Positions 31,238-39,274 of a stretch of 64,000 bases of DNA are shown in pieces. Location: positions 28,704 through 92,703 of the forward strand of contig JACIWK010000008.1 of assembly GCA_014360985.1 (NCBI GenBank), written 5' to 3'. Position 1 is the first letter of the stretch. Every line of letters starts with the position of its first letter. A program made the translations under genes and the position numbers. Source of the stretch: Candidatus Bipolaricaulota bacterium (GTDB lineage Bacteria; Bipolaricaulota; Bipolaricaulia; Bipolaricaulales; Bipolaricaulaceae). The notes under the pieces were generated by a model, which worked only from the letters and a program-made list of their open reading frames with translations, made no database searches and had not been told where the DNA came from.

Positions 31238-31633
31238 CTACACCTCGCTTGGGGGGAGGGTTCGGCGGGACGAATCTTCGGCAGCGAGGGCCCTGCGCAG
31301 GGCGCCCAGGGGAAGGAGGGCACAAGAGAGGCGGGTCTTCACCACGCCCCCCAGGGCGGAGAGGAGGTCCTCGTCCGTCAGCTTCTCCACCTCGGCCACG
31401 GGCTTCCCCGTGATGAGCTCGGTGAGGAGGGACGCCGACGCAAGCGAGATCGCGCACCCCTCGCCGGTGAACCGCGCCGCAGCAACGACACCGTCCGCCA
31501 CCTTCACCTCCATCCGCACGATGTCTCCACAGAGGGGATTCGCCTCCACGGCGGACCCCGTGGCGTCGGGCAGCCGTCCCTTGTTGCGGGGATGGCGCCA
31601 GTGGTCGAGGATGATCTCCTCGTACCCGGTCAT
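31238..31633 (-). CDS. sufU: SufU/NifU-like iron-sulfur cluster assembly protein
   Basis: A 131-residue SufU-type protein with the three conserved cysteines in ANPLCGDIVRMEV, TGEGCAISLASASL and RLSCALLPLGAL. It accepts sulfur from SufS and helps assemble Fe-S clusters. The ATG at 31633 overlaps the sufS stop by 4 bases (ATGA). It is the last gene of the sufCBSU operon. Confidence 0.92.
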   Translation of the reverse strand: MTGYEEIILDHWRHPRNKGRLPDATGSAVEANPLCGDIVRMEVKVADGVVAAARFTGEGCAISLASASLLTELITGKPVAEVEKLTDEDLLSALGGVVKTRLSCALLPLGALRRALAAEDSSRRTLPPSEV

Positions 31634-32844
31634 CGGAGGGCCTCCCACACCCGATCGAGGGCGGAGAGGAACCGCTTGACTTCCTCGGGGGTGTTGTACA
31701 CGTAGAACGAGGCCCGGCACGTGGCGGGGATCCCGAACCGCCGGTGCAAGGGCTGGGCGCAGTGGTGCCCGCCGCGGATCGCGATCCCCTCCTGGTCCAA
31801 GAGCGTGGCCACGTCGTGGGGGTGGATCCCAGCGAGGGAGAACGCCACAAGGGCCCCTCGTACCCCCGGATCGTGGGGCCCGTACACGGTCACATGGGGC
31901 CGGGCGAGGAGCTCGCCCAGGGCAAGGGCGGTCAGCTCCTCCCCATGACGGCGCACCGCCTCCATCCCGATCCGTGTCAGGTAGTCCACTGCGGCGCCGA
32001 GACCGATCGCCTGGGCGATGGGGGGGGTCCCCCCCTCGAACCGGGCCGGCGGCTCATCCCACGTTGCCCAGTTGAGCCACACCTCGCGCACCATCTCCCC
32101 CCCGGTGAGGAGGGGAGGGAGCTCGGCCAGGAGGTCGGCCCGCCCCCATAGGGCGCCGATCCCAGTGGGCCCCAGCATCTTGTGGCCCGAGAACGCCACG
32201 AGGTCAGCCCCCAGCTCTCGGACGTCGACCGGCATGTGGGGCACCGACTGGGCGGCGTCGAGGACCACGATCGCGCCCACCCGGTGCGCCTCGGCAGCGA
32301 TCTCCGCGACCGGGTTCACCGTCCCCAGGACGTTGGACACGTGCACCAGCGCCACGACCTTCGTCCGGCGGGAGAGCTTGGCCCGGAGATCGTCCAGATC
32401 CAGCTCGCCGCTTGGGGTCACCACCGCTGCCGCAAGGCGCGCCCCCCGCCGGCGCGCCGTCTCCTGCCAGGGCAGAAGGTTCGCATGGTGCTCCATCTCC
32501 GTGACGAGGATCTCGTCCCCCGGCTCGACCACCGTCTCCCCGAGCCCCCACGCCGCGAGGTTCAGGGCCTCCGTCGTCCCGCGGGTGAACACGACCTCCC
32601 CCGGCTGCGCCCCGATGAAGGAGGCGACCTTGGCCCGCGCCTCCTCGTACCGTTCGTTGGCTTCCGCGGCGAGCGCGTACACCCCCCGCCGCACGTTAGC
32701 GTAGGACTCCCGGTAGAAGTCGGCCTCGGCCTCGATCACCGCCCGCGGTTTCATGCTCGTCGCCGCGGAGTCAAGGTACACGAGGGGTTTGCCGTGCACC
32801 GTGCGGTCGAGGATCGGGAAATCGTTCCGGATGCGCGCGTCCAT
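31630..32844 (-). CDS. sufS: Cysteine desulfurase SufS
   Basis: A 404-residue PLP enzyme that takes sulfur from cysteine for Fe-S cluster assembly: NDFPILDRTVHGKPLVYLDS at the N-terminus, TRGTTEALNL, EMEHHANLLPW, the PLP lysine in FSGHKMLGPTGIG, and the active Cys within the loop IRGGHHCAQPLHRRFG. The start (ATG 32844) shares one base with the sufB stop. The gene overlaps sufU by 4 bases. Confidence 0.95.
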   Translation of the reverse strand: MDARIRNDFPILDRTVHGKPLVYLDSAATSMKPRAVIEAEADFYRESYANVRRGVYALAAEANERYEEARAKVASFIGAQPGEVVFTRGTTEALNLAAWGLGETVVEPGDEILVTEMEHHANLLPWQETARRRGARLAAAVVTPSGELDLDDLRAKLSRRTKVVALVHVSNVLGTVNPVAEIAAEAHRVGAIVVLDAAQSVPHMPVDVRELGADLVAFSGHKMLGPTGIGALWGRADLLAELPPLLTGGEMVREVWLNWATWDEPPARFEGGTPPIAQAIGLGAAVDYLTRIGMEAVRRHGEELTALALGELLARPHVTVYGPHDPGVRGALVAFSLAGIHPHDVATLLDQEGIAIRGGHHCAQPLHRRFGIPATCRASFYVYNTPEEVKRFLSALDRVWEALR

Positions 32845-34178
32845 CAGCCGATCGCCCTCTCGAAGCTCATCTCGAGGATCCCCTTGAGCTCGATCGCGTA
32901 CTCCAAGGGGATCTCCTTCAGGATCGGGGACACGAACCCGTTCACGATGAGGCTCATCGCCTGGGCCTGGGAGAGCCCCCGGCTCATCAAGTAGAACAGC
33001 TGATCCTGGGACACCCGGCCCACCGTCGCCTCGTGCCCGAGCTCCACGTCGTCCGTCTCCGCGTTGAGGATGGGGATCGTCTCCGTCTTCGCGTCCGGGG
33101 TGAGGAGCAGGGTCGAGCACTCGACGTGGGCCTTGGATCCCTTGGCGAGGGGGGATACGTGGACCGTGCCCCGGAACACGGACTTCCCGCTCCCCTGGAC
33201 CACGGACCGCGAGACGAGCCGCGACGTCGTGTCCGGCGCCCGGTGCAGCGCCCGGGCGCCGCTGTCGAGCCACATCCCATCCTGGGCGAACGTGAACGAG
33301 AGGTTCTCCGTGCGCGCCCCGGGCCCGAGGAGGACCGTCGTCGGGTAGAGCATCGTCACCTTGCTCCCCAGCGACCCTGACACCCAGTCCACCGCCGCTC
33401 CCGCGTGGGCGAGCGCCCGCTTGTTGTTCAGGTTGTACACGTTTTTAGACCAGTTCTGGATCGTGGTGAACCGAACCCGCGCCCCCTCCTTGGCGAAGAT
33501 CTCCACCATCCCCGAGTGGAGGGCGGACCGGGCGAACCGAGGTGCAGAGCAGCCCTCGATGTAGTGGACCGACGACCCGGGCTCGGCGACGATCAGGGTG
33601 TGCTCGAACTGGCCCACGGCCTCGGTCTGCATTCGGTAGTAGGCCTGAAGCGGGATCGCTACTTCCACCCCTGGGGGAACCCAGATGAACGTCCCCCCGC
33701 TCCACACTGCGCCGTGCAGGGCGGCGAACTTGTTGTCCTCGGGAGGAATCGCCTTCATGAAGTAATCTTGAACCCACGGATGCTCGCGCACCGCTTGGTC
33801 CATGCTCGCGAAGATCACGCCCTGGGCGCGGACCTCGTCGAGAAGGGACCGGTACACGACCTCGGAGTCGACCTGGGCCCCGAGGCCGGCGAGCGCCTTC
33901 TGCTCGGCCTCGGGAAGCCGCAGGGCCTGGAACGTGCGGCGGATCTCGTCGGGGAGGTCCTCCCACCGCGTGACGGGATCCACCGGCCGGGCGTAGTAGG
34001 CGAGGTCAGAGAAATCGAGCTGGGACAGATCGGGCCCGAACCGGGGGAGGGGCGACTGCGCAAACACGGTCAGGCATCGCTCCCGATGAGCCCGCATCCA
34101 GGGGGGCTCTCCCTTCTCGACGGATAGTTCCTCCACGAACTCCCGGGTCAGGGTGCGCGGGGTCCCCTTCGCCGTCAT
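32844..34178 (-). CDS. sufB: SufB-family Fe-S cluster assembly scaffold protein
   Basis: A 444-residue SufB/SufD-family protein: HGAVWSGGTFIWVPPGVEV, SVHYIEGCSAP, RFTTIQNWSKNVYNLNNKRA and the final HEATVGRVSQDQLFYLMSRG. The Cys in EGCSAP and the His in GHEATVG are the expected SufB features. Only one SufB/D gene is present; many bacteria have a separate SufD. It may form a homodimeric scaffold with SufC. The start overlaps sufC by 4 bases. Confidence 0.93.
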   Translation of the reverse strand: MTAKGTPRTLTREFVEELSVEKGEPPWMRAHRERCLTVFAQSPLPRFGPDLSQLDFSDLAYYARPVDPVTRWEDLPDEIRRTFQALRLPEAEQKALAGLGAQVDSEVVYRSLLDEVRAQGVIFASMDQAVREHPWVQDYFMKAIPPEDNKFAALHGAVWSGGTFIWVPPGVEVAIPLQAYYRMQTEAVGQFEHTLIVAEPGSSVHYIEGCSAPRFARSALHSGMVEIFAKEGARVRFTTIQNWSKNVYNLNNKRALAHAGAAVDWVSGSLGSKVTMLYPTTVLLGPGARTENLSFTFAQDGMWLDSGARALHRAPDTTSRLVSRSVVQGSGKSVFRGTVHVSPLAKGSKAHVECSTLLLTPDAKTETIPILNAETDDVELGHEATVGRVSQDQLFYLMSRGLSQAQAMSLIVNGFVSPILKEIPLEYAIELKGILEMSFERAIG

Positions 34179-34897
34179 CCCCGCACCGCCTCGAACCCTT
34201 CCTCCCCGATCCGCTGGGCGAGCTCCGGCCCGCCCCGCTCGACGATCCGCCCCCCGTCGAGGACAAACACCTCGGACGGCGGGACGTGGTCGAGGATCCG
34301 GGGGTAGTGGGTGATGATGAGGACTGCCGCCCCGCCCTCGGCGAGGTCGCGGATCGCGCCCGCGATCAGCCGCAGCGCGTCCACATCGACCCCCGAGTCC
34401 GGCTCGTCGAGGAGGGCGACCTTCGGCTTGAGGAGGTAGAGCTGGAGGAGCTCGGCCCGCTTCTTCTCCCCGCCGGAGAACCCGACGTTGAGCTCGCGGC
34501 CGTCGAACGCCTCCATCCTCAAGCGGGAGATCGCCTGAGGGTAGCTCTTCTGGAACTCGCAGAACCCCTGCCCCCGCTCGGCGCAGGCCAACCGCAGGAA
34601 CTCCCGGAGCGACACGCCCTCGATCTCCGGCGGGTATTGGAACGCGAGGAACAGCCCTTTCCTCGCTCGCTCGAACGGCGGGAGCGAAAGGAGGTCCTCG
34701 CCGTCGAGGGATACCCGTCCCTGCGTGACCGCGTACCCCGGCCCTCCCGCCAGGGTGAACGCGAGGGTGGACTTCCCCGAGCCGTTGGGGCCCATCAAGG
34801 CGTGGACCCGTCCCGGCTCGAGGGCGAGCTCCACCCCTCGCAGGATCGGCTCCTTCCCCACGGAGACGTGGAGGTCCTCGACGACAAGAACGGGCAT
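34175..34897 (-). CDS. sufC: SufC ATPase of the Fe-S assembly complex
   Basis: A 240-residue ABC-type ATPase with Walker A MGPNGSGKST, the Suf-specific GLFLAFQYPPEIEGVS, signature NVGFSGGEKKRAELLQ, Walker B ALLDEPDSGVDVDAL and the switch His in LIITHYPRIL. It powers the SufB scaffold. The ATG at 34897 was chosen as the first residue of the conserved N-terminus. Its ribosome site is weak, and an in-frame open segment extends further upstream (see the next feature). Confidence 0.95.
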   Translation of the reverse strand: MPVLVVEDLHVSVGKEPILRGVELALEPGRVHALMGPNGSGKSTLAFTLAGGPGYAVTQGRVSLDGEDLLSLPPFERARKGLFLAFQYPPEIEGVSLREFLRLACAERGQGFCEFQKSYPQAISRLRMEAFDGRELNVGFSGGEKKRAELLQLYLLKPKVALLDEPDSGVDVDALRLIAGAIRDLAEGGAAVLIITHYPRILDHVPPSEVFVLDGGRIVERGGPELAQRIGEEGFEAVRG

Positions 34898-35063
34898 GGT
34901 GACGAGGCTACCCCTCTCGGGAGCGGCCCGCAACTGGCGCGCACCGGCGACGGTCAGGCACCACGGTTCGACGGGCACGATCTCGGGGCCCCCTTGCTCC
35001 AGCCGGACCGGCCCGCAGACCCGCACCCCCGTTCCGTCCAGATCATACGCAGATCCCGCAGCG
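34898..35063 (-). other. Open in-frame segment between tdk and sufC
   Basis: The sufC frame stays open upstream through this gap. It reads YDLDGTGVRVCGPVRLEQGG and then PEIVPVEPWCLTV, which looks like protein-coding sequence. It has no start codon with a ribosome site of its own. It could be the decayed end of a small protein. Confidence 0.3.
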
Positions 35064-35645
35064 TCACTGGGTGGGGGGGATGAAGTGCTCCCGGCAGCGG
35101 GGCTCGTAGCTCTCCAGGCCGCCGATGAGGACCTCGGGCCCACTGGTGACCGGCTTGCCATCCACCAACCGCTGGGACCGGGTGGCTGGCTCCCCGCACA
35201 CGGTGCACACAGCGGAGAGCTTCACCACCTCGTCGGCGAGGGCGAGGAGCTGGGGCATCGGACCGAACGGCTCACCGCGGAAGTTGAGGTCGAGGCCGGC
35301 GACGATGACCCGCTTCCCGAGGCCAACCAGCCGCTCGCACAACGACGGGAACTCCGGGCCGAAGAAGTGGGCCTCGTCGAACGCGAACACGTCCGTGATC
35401 GGCGAGGCATGATCCGTGACGAGTTCCGAGAGCCTCGCCCAGGAGATGTCGGTAGGCAGGCGGCGGCACGGCAGGGACCGACCGTAGTGGGTGACCACCT
35501 CTTCCACCGCATAGCGGGTGTCGAGCTCGGGCTTGAAGAGGAGGGCTTCCTTCCTTGCGATCCGCGCCCGCTCCACCCGCCGCAGAAGCTCCTCCGTCTT
35601 CCCCGAGAACATGCACCCCGTGACCGCTTCCAGGCGTCCTGACAT
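35064..35645 (-). CDS. tdk: Thymidine kinase
   Basis: A 193-residue type II thymidine kinase: P-loop VTGCMFSGKTEELLRRVERA, the catalytic Glu region FAFDEAHFF, GLDLNFRGEPFG and the zinc-binding CTVCGE with a later CREH. It phosphorylates thymidine for the salvage pathway. Length and motifs are complete. The gene overlaps no neighbour and lies 167 bases before sufC in the same direction. Confidence 0.96.
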   Translation of the reverse strand: MSGRLEAVTGCMFSGKTEELLRRVERARIARKEALLFKPELDTRYAVEEVVTHYGRSLPCRRLPTDISWARLSELVTDHASPITDVFAFDEAHFFGPEFPSLCERLVGLGKRVIVAGLDLNFRGEPFGPMPQLLALADEVVKLSAVCTVCGEPATRSQRLVDGKPVTSGPEVLIGGLESYEPRCREHFIPPTQ

Positions 35646-35729
35646 GACGGGGGGATCCTAGCCCACAGCACCTTCGCGCGCCAAGGTTGCTCTTGGCGGA
35701 GGTGAGGGGGTAGAGTAAACCTGGAGAGC

Positions 35730-36584
35730 ATGTCAGAGCACCGGGTGAGAGCGGACGCCTATCTCCTCCGACGGGGTATGGGGCTCGTCGTGGTCTACGC
35801 GCTCCTGCTGTTCACGGTCGTGGTCATGGCGATGCCCCTGTTCTGGATGATCACCACCTCCCTCAAGGACATCTACCAGGCCCTGCGGATCCCTCCCCAG
35901 TGGATCCCCAATCCCCCTCAGTGGGGCAACTATCCGGCGGCGTGGAATGCTGCCCCCTTCGGGATCTACTTCTGGAACTCGTTCTTCCTCGCCATCACCA
36001 CCACGGTGGGGGACGTGATCACGAGCATCCCCGCCGCCTACGTTCTGGCGAAGATGACGTTTCTTGGCCGCGGGCTCCTCCTGAGCCTTCTCCTTGGGAC
36101 GCTGATGATCCCTGGCCAGATGCTGCTTGTGCCAAGCTTCATCCTCATCAACCGCCTGGGCTGGTACAACACGTACTGGGCCCTCATCATCCCCTGGACG
36201 GCGGGGGTGTTCGGGATCTTCCTCCTGCGCCAGTTCTTCAAGACGATCCCCGATGAGCTGTGGGACTCGGCCCGGATCGACGGTTGTTCCCGACTGCGGT
36301 ACATGTTCCAGATCGCTGTGCCGTTGGTCCGACCGGGGATCGCCACCGTGGCCCTGTTCAAGTTCGTGGGGTCGTGGAACGCGTTCCTGTGGGTGATCAT
36401 CATGACCGACAAGGTGGGGTTGCGAACTGTCCCCGTGGGGCTAAGGTTCTTCATGATGGACATCGGTACGGACTACCCGCAGCTGATGGCGGCAGCGACG
36501 ATGGCCATCGTCCCCGTCTTGATCCTGTTTGCCTTTGCACAGCGGCAGTTCATTCAGGGGATCGCGCGCACGGGGATCAAGTGA
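35730..36584 (+). CDS. Sugar ABC transporter permease (MalG-like)
   Basis: A 284-residue inner-membrane permease with six or so hydrophobic segments and the EAA-loop cytoplasmic motif ELWDSARIDGCSRLRYMFQI before VPLVRPGIATVALF. This is the MalG/CUT1 type that brings sugars or oligosaccharides into the cell with a partner permease and an ATPase. It is unusually placed first in the cluster, before the binding protein. The ATG at 35730 follows a GGAGAGC site. No sugar specificity is readable. Confidence 0.92.
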   Translation: MSEHRVRADAYLLRRGMGLVVVYALLLFTVVVMAMPLFWMITTSLKDIYQALRIPPQWIPNPPQWGNYPAAWNAAPFGIYFWNSFFLAITTTVGDVITSIPAAYVLAKMTFLGRGLLLSLLLGTLMIPGQMLLVPSFILINRLGWYNTYWALIIPWTAGVFGIFLLRQFFKTIPDELWDSARIDGCSRLRYMFQIAVPLVRPGIATVALFKFVGSWNAFLWVIIMTDKVGLRTVPVGLRFFMMDIGTDYPQLMAAATMAIVPVLILFAFAQRQFIQGIARTGIK

Positions 36585-36667
36585 GAGGGAGGTGAGAACG
36601 GGGAGAAACGGAAGGAGCCCAGGAGAAAGCACGAGAGGCGTTTGGACAACCTACGGAGGTGGGTGAC

Positions 36668-37858
36668 ATGCGACGAGTTGCGATATTGACGTTGGTGTGT
36701 GCGTTAGGAGTAGGGGCCCTCGGCCAGGTGACGATCAGCTTCTGGCACGCGATGAGTGGAGCCTTGGGCACGACGTTGACCGAGCTCATCGAGAAGTTCC
36801 ACGATGAGAACCCCGCGATCACGGTGGACCTGATCTATCAAGGGGGGTACAGCGCCCTCCAGCAAAAACTGATCGCAGCGGTGGCGGCGGGAGAGCCCCC
36901 GACCCTTGCCCAGCAGTACGAGAACTGGACCACGCTGTGGCTGGACGCATTGGTGGACCTGGATCTGTTCCTCCCGGAGGACCTCCAGGGCGAGTTCCTC
37001 CCCCAGTTCAGCCAGCTGTTCGAGGGGCGGATGGTGACGGTTCCGTTCAACAAGTCGATCCTGGTCCTCTACTACCGGCCGGACCTCGTTCCAAATCCGC
37101 CGACCACGTGGGCGGAGTTCGAGGCCTACGTCACCGCGATCGGGAAGGATGAGGCAAAGGGCATCTACGGAACGGCGTTCCGTCCACCGAACCCCGAGAT
37201 CTTCTTGACCCTCCTCAATCAGGCCGGCGGCTCGATCTTGTCCGACGACTGGTCGGAGGTCACGATCAACAACGCGGCGGGGCTGGAGGCGGCGGAGTTC
37301 GCGGCACGCCTTGCCAAGTACGCGTTGGTGGACAGCGCCTACACATCGGACGCCATTCAAAAGGGGCTTACGATCGGGCTGTTCATCGACACCTCGGCGG
37401 GCTACACCTACAACATGAACGCCGCGAAGACGGCGGGAGTTCCGTTGGCGGTGGCTCCTCTGCCCTGCCACGTGAACTGCGCGTCGATGATCCAGGGCAC
37501 GAATCTGGCCGTGTTCGCACCCAAGCAGTCTCGGGCCCAGATCGAGGCGGCAGCCAAGTTGATCGCGTTCCTCCTCCGCGAGGACAACACCACCTACTGG
37601 GCCCAGAAGACGGGCTACCTCCCGGTGACGCGCGGAGCGATCTACGGTGATGCTTGGCAGGCCTACATCGCTACCAAGCCAGAGCAGAAGGCGATGACGG
37701 AGCAACTGATCGCCGGCGGATTCGGCCAGCTCCTTCACCCGCGGTACATGGACATGCGCAGCCTGCTCATCACCTACTGGGAGCTCCTCGTGAAGGGAGA
37801 GGACACCCCGAAGGCGATCATGGACGCGCTTGCGGCCGAGATCGAAGCCATCAGGTAG
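36668..37858 (+). CDS. Extracellular sugar-binding protein of an ABC transporter
   Basis: A 396-residue family 1 solute-binding protein. The signal peptide (RVAILTLVCALGVGALGQVT) has no lipobox. The mature part shows SFWHAMSGALGTTLTELIEK and FHDENPAITVD, characteristic of CUT1 binding proteins, and VPFNKSILVLYYRPDLV. It captures a sugar or oligosaccharide. The ATG at 36668 was chosen after GGAGGTGG. A GC-rich hairpin follows the gene. Confidence 0.93.
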   Translation: MRRVAILTLVCALGVGALGQVTISFWHAMSGALGTTLTELIEKFHDENPAITVDLIYQGGYSALQQKLIAAVAAGEPPTLAQQYENWTTLWLDALVDLDLFLPEDLQGEFLPQFSQLFEGRMVTVPFNKSILVLYYRPDLVPNPPTTWAEFEAYVTAIGKDEAKGIYGTAFRPPNPEIFLTLLNQAGGSILSDDWSEVTINNAAGLEAAEFAARLAKYALVDSAYTSDAIQKGLTIGLFIDTSAGYTYNMNAAKTAGVPLAVAPLPCHVNCASMIQGTNLAVFAPKQSRAQIEAAAKLIAFLLREDNTTYWAQKTGYLPVTRGAIYGDAWQAYIATKPEQKAMTEQLIAGGFGQLLHPRYMDMRSLLITYWELLVKGEDTPKAIMDALAAEIEAIR

Positions 37859-37869
37859 GAGGTCGGGGG

Positions 37870-37899
37870 GGCGGGGGAGGGGGAACTCTCCCCCCCGCC
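37870..37899 (+). terminator. Intercistronic hairpin after the binding-protein gene
   Basis: ggcgggggag (37870-37879) pairs with ctcccccccgcc (37888-37899) allowing two bulged bases. It follows the binding-protein gene and lacks a T-run, so it more likely stabilises the upstream transcript or attenuates the permease gene than ends transcription. Confidence 0.5.
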
Positions 37900-37912
37900 A
37901 CTCCCGAGCCGG

Positions 37913-39079
37913 ATGAAGCTGCCCACGCTGCAGAAGGGCCGGAGGTTCTGGTGGGATACCCTGGAGGCGTATGTCTACCTCCTTCCCACCCTCGCGGTAT
38001 TGGGGCTATTCACGTTCTACCCGTTCGTGAACGCGTTTCTGTACAGCGTGTACGACATCCGCACGCGGACCGTGCCCGGCCCCGTGTTGCACGCCACGGC
38101 GGATAGCACCGCGTGGGTGACGGCCCTCGCCAGAGGCCGGATCCCCGAGGAGCTCTCGGACGTCCTGCGTGTGCGTGGAGTGGACCCACACGAGCTGTGG
38201 GTGCGTCTGCGTCAGGCCGACCGCTGGGTGGTCAAGGACGAGGCGTCGGGACAGGAGTACATCATCGTCCGCGAGGGGGAGGAACTCCGGGTGCACCAGG
38301 CCACCACGGGCTGGGCGATGGAGTCGGTGGGCTGGGCCAACTTCACCTGGGCGTTCCAGGACCCAGACTTCCGAAAGGCCCTCGTGAACACGACTGTGTA
38401 CGTGGGGGTCAGCGTTCCGACAACCCTGTTCCTGGCGCTTCTCCTGGCCACCCTCCTTCACAGGGGGGTGCGGGGGAAGGCGTTCTTCCGGCTGACCAGC
38501 TTCCTTCCCTACATCACCCCTGTGGTGGCGATCACGATGGTCTGGGCCTGGATCTACGATCGGAACTTCGGGCTCCTGAACTACTTCCTCCGCTCGGTGG
38601 GGAGCCTGTTCGGTGTCGAGGTAAGCCTGATCGACTGGCTCAACGACCCGCGGTACGTGATGCCGGCCCTCATCGTGATGAACGTGTGGCGATTCGTGGG
38701 ATATCAAGCCCTGATCCTGCTTGCGGGGATGCAGGGGATCGACCGGGAGTACTACGAGGCGGCACGGGTGGACGGGGCGGGCGCGTTTGGGGTATGGCGG
38801 AAGATCACGGTGCCCCTGCTTACCCCCCAGATATTCTTCCTCCTCATCATCTCGCTCATCGGCTCGTTCAAGATTTTCGAGGAAGTGCTGATCCTTCTCC
38901 ACGGTCCGGGCCCGCAGAAATCCGGATTGACCGTGGTGTACTACGTATTCACCAAAGCGTTCGACTCCGGGCACTATGGCCTTGCCTCCGCTGCCTCGGT
39001 GATCCTGTTCGCGATCATCTTCGTCCTGTCCTTGTTCCAGCTGACCGTGACTCAACGGCGGGTTCACTACGAGCGGTAG
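37913..39079 (+). CDS. Sugar ABC transporter permease (MalF-like) with a periplasmic insertion
   Basis: A 388-residue permease of the MalF type. After the first membrane segment (YLLPTLAVLGLFTFYPFVNA) comes an extra soluble region of about 90 residues (about 45-140) rich in charged residues. The remaining five or six membrane segments follow, with the EAA motif REYYEAARVDGAGAFGVWRK. Typical partners are about 290-300 residues long. It pairs with the MalG-like gene at 35730. No ABC ATPase gene is in the cluster, so a shared MsmK-type ATPase elsewhere must serve it. Confidence 0.9.
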   Translation: MKLPTLQKGRRFWWDTLEAYVYLLPTLAVLGLFTFYPFVNAFLYSVYDIRTRTVPGPVLHATADSTAWVTALARGRIPEELSDVLRVRGVDPHELWVRLRQADRWVVKDEASGQEYIIVREGEELRVHQATTGWAMESVGWANFTWAFQDPDFRKALVNTTVYVGVSVPTTLFLALLLATLLHRGVRGKAFFRLTSFLPYITPVVAITMVWAWIYDRNFGLLNYFLRSVGSLFGVEVSLIDWLNDPRYVMPALIVMNVWRFVGYQALILLAGMQGIDREYYEAARVDGAGAFGVWRKITVPLLTPQIFFLLIISLIGSFKIFEEVLILLHGPGPQKSGLTVVYYVFTKAFDSGHYGLASAASVILFAIIFVLSLFQLTVTQRRVHYER

Positions 39080-39274
39080 GGCTGGCTGCGATGCACCGAG
39101 AGCTTCCCGTGGTCCGGGTTTCTCCCGGAATGCCCCGGCAACCGTAGCTGTTCCCGGTACTGGGTTCACAGCGTCCGTGCTGCGCCGGGTATCATGTTTG
39201 TCGTGACCGTGTCAGCGGGGTACCCGCCAGCACGGGACGGAGATGGGAGCAGAAGGTCGAGGAGGTGAACGGCC

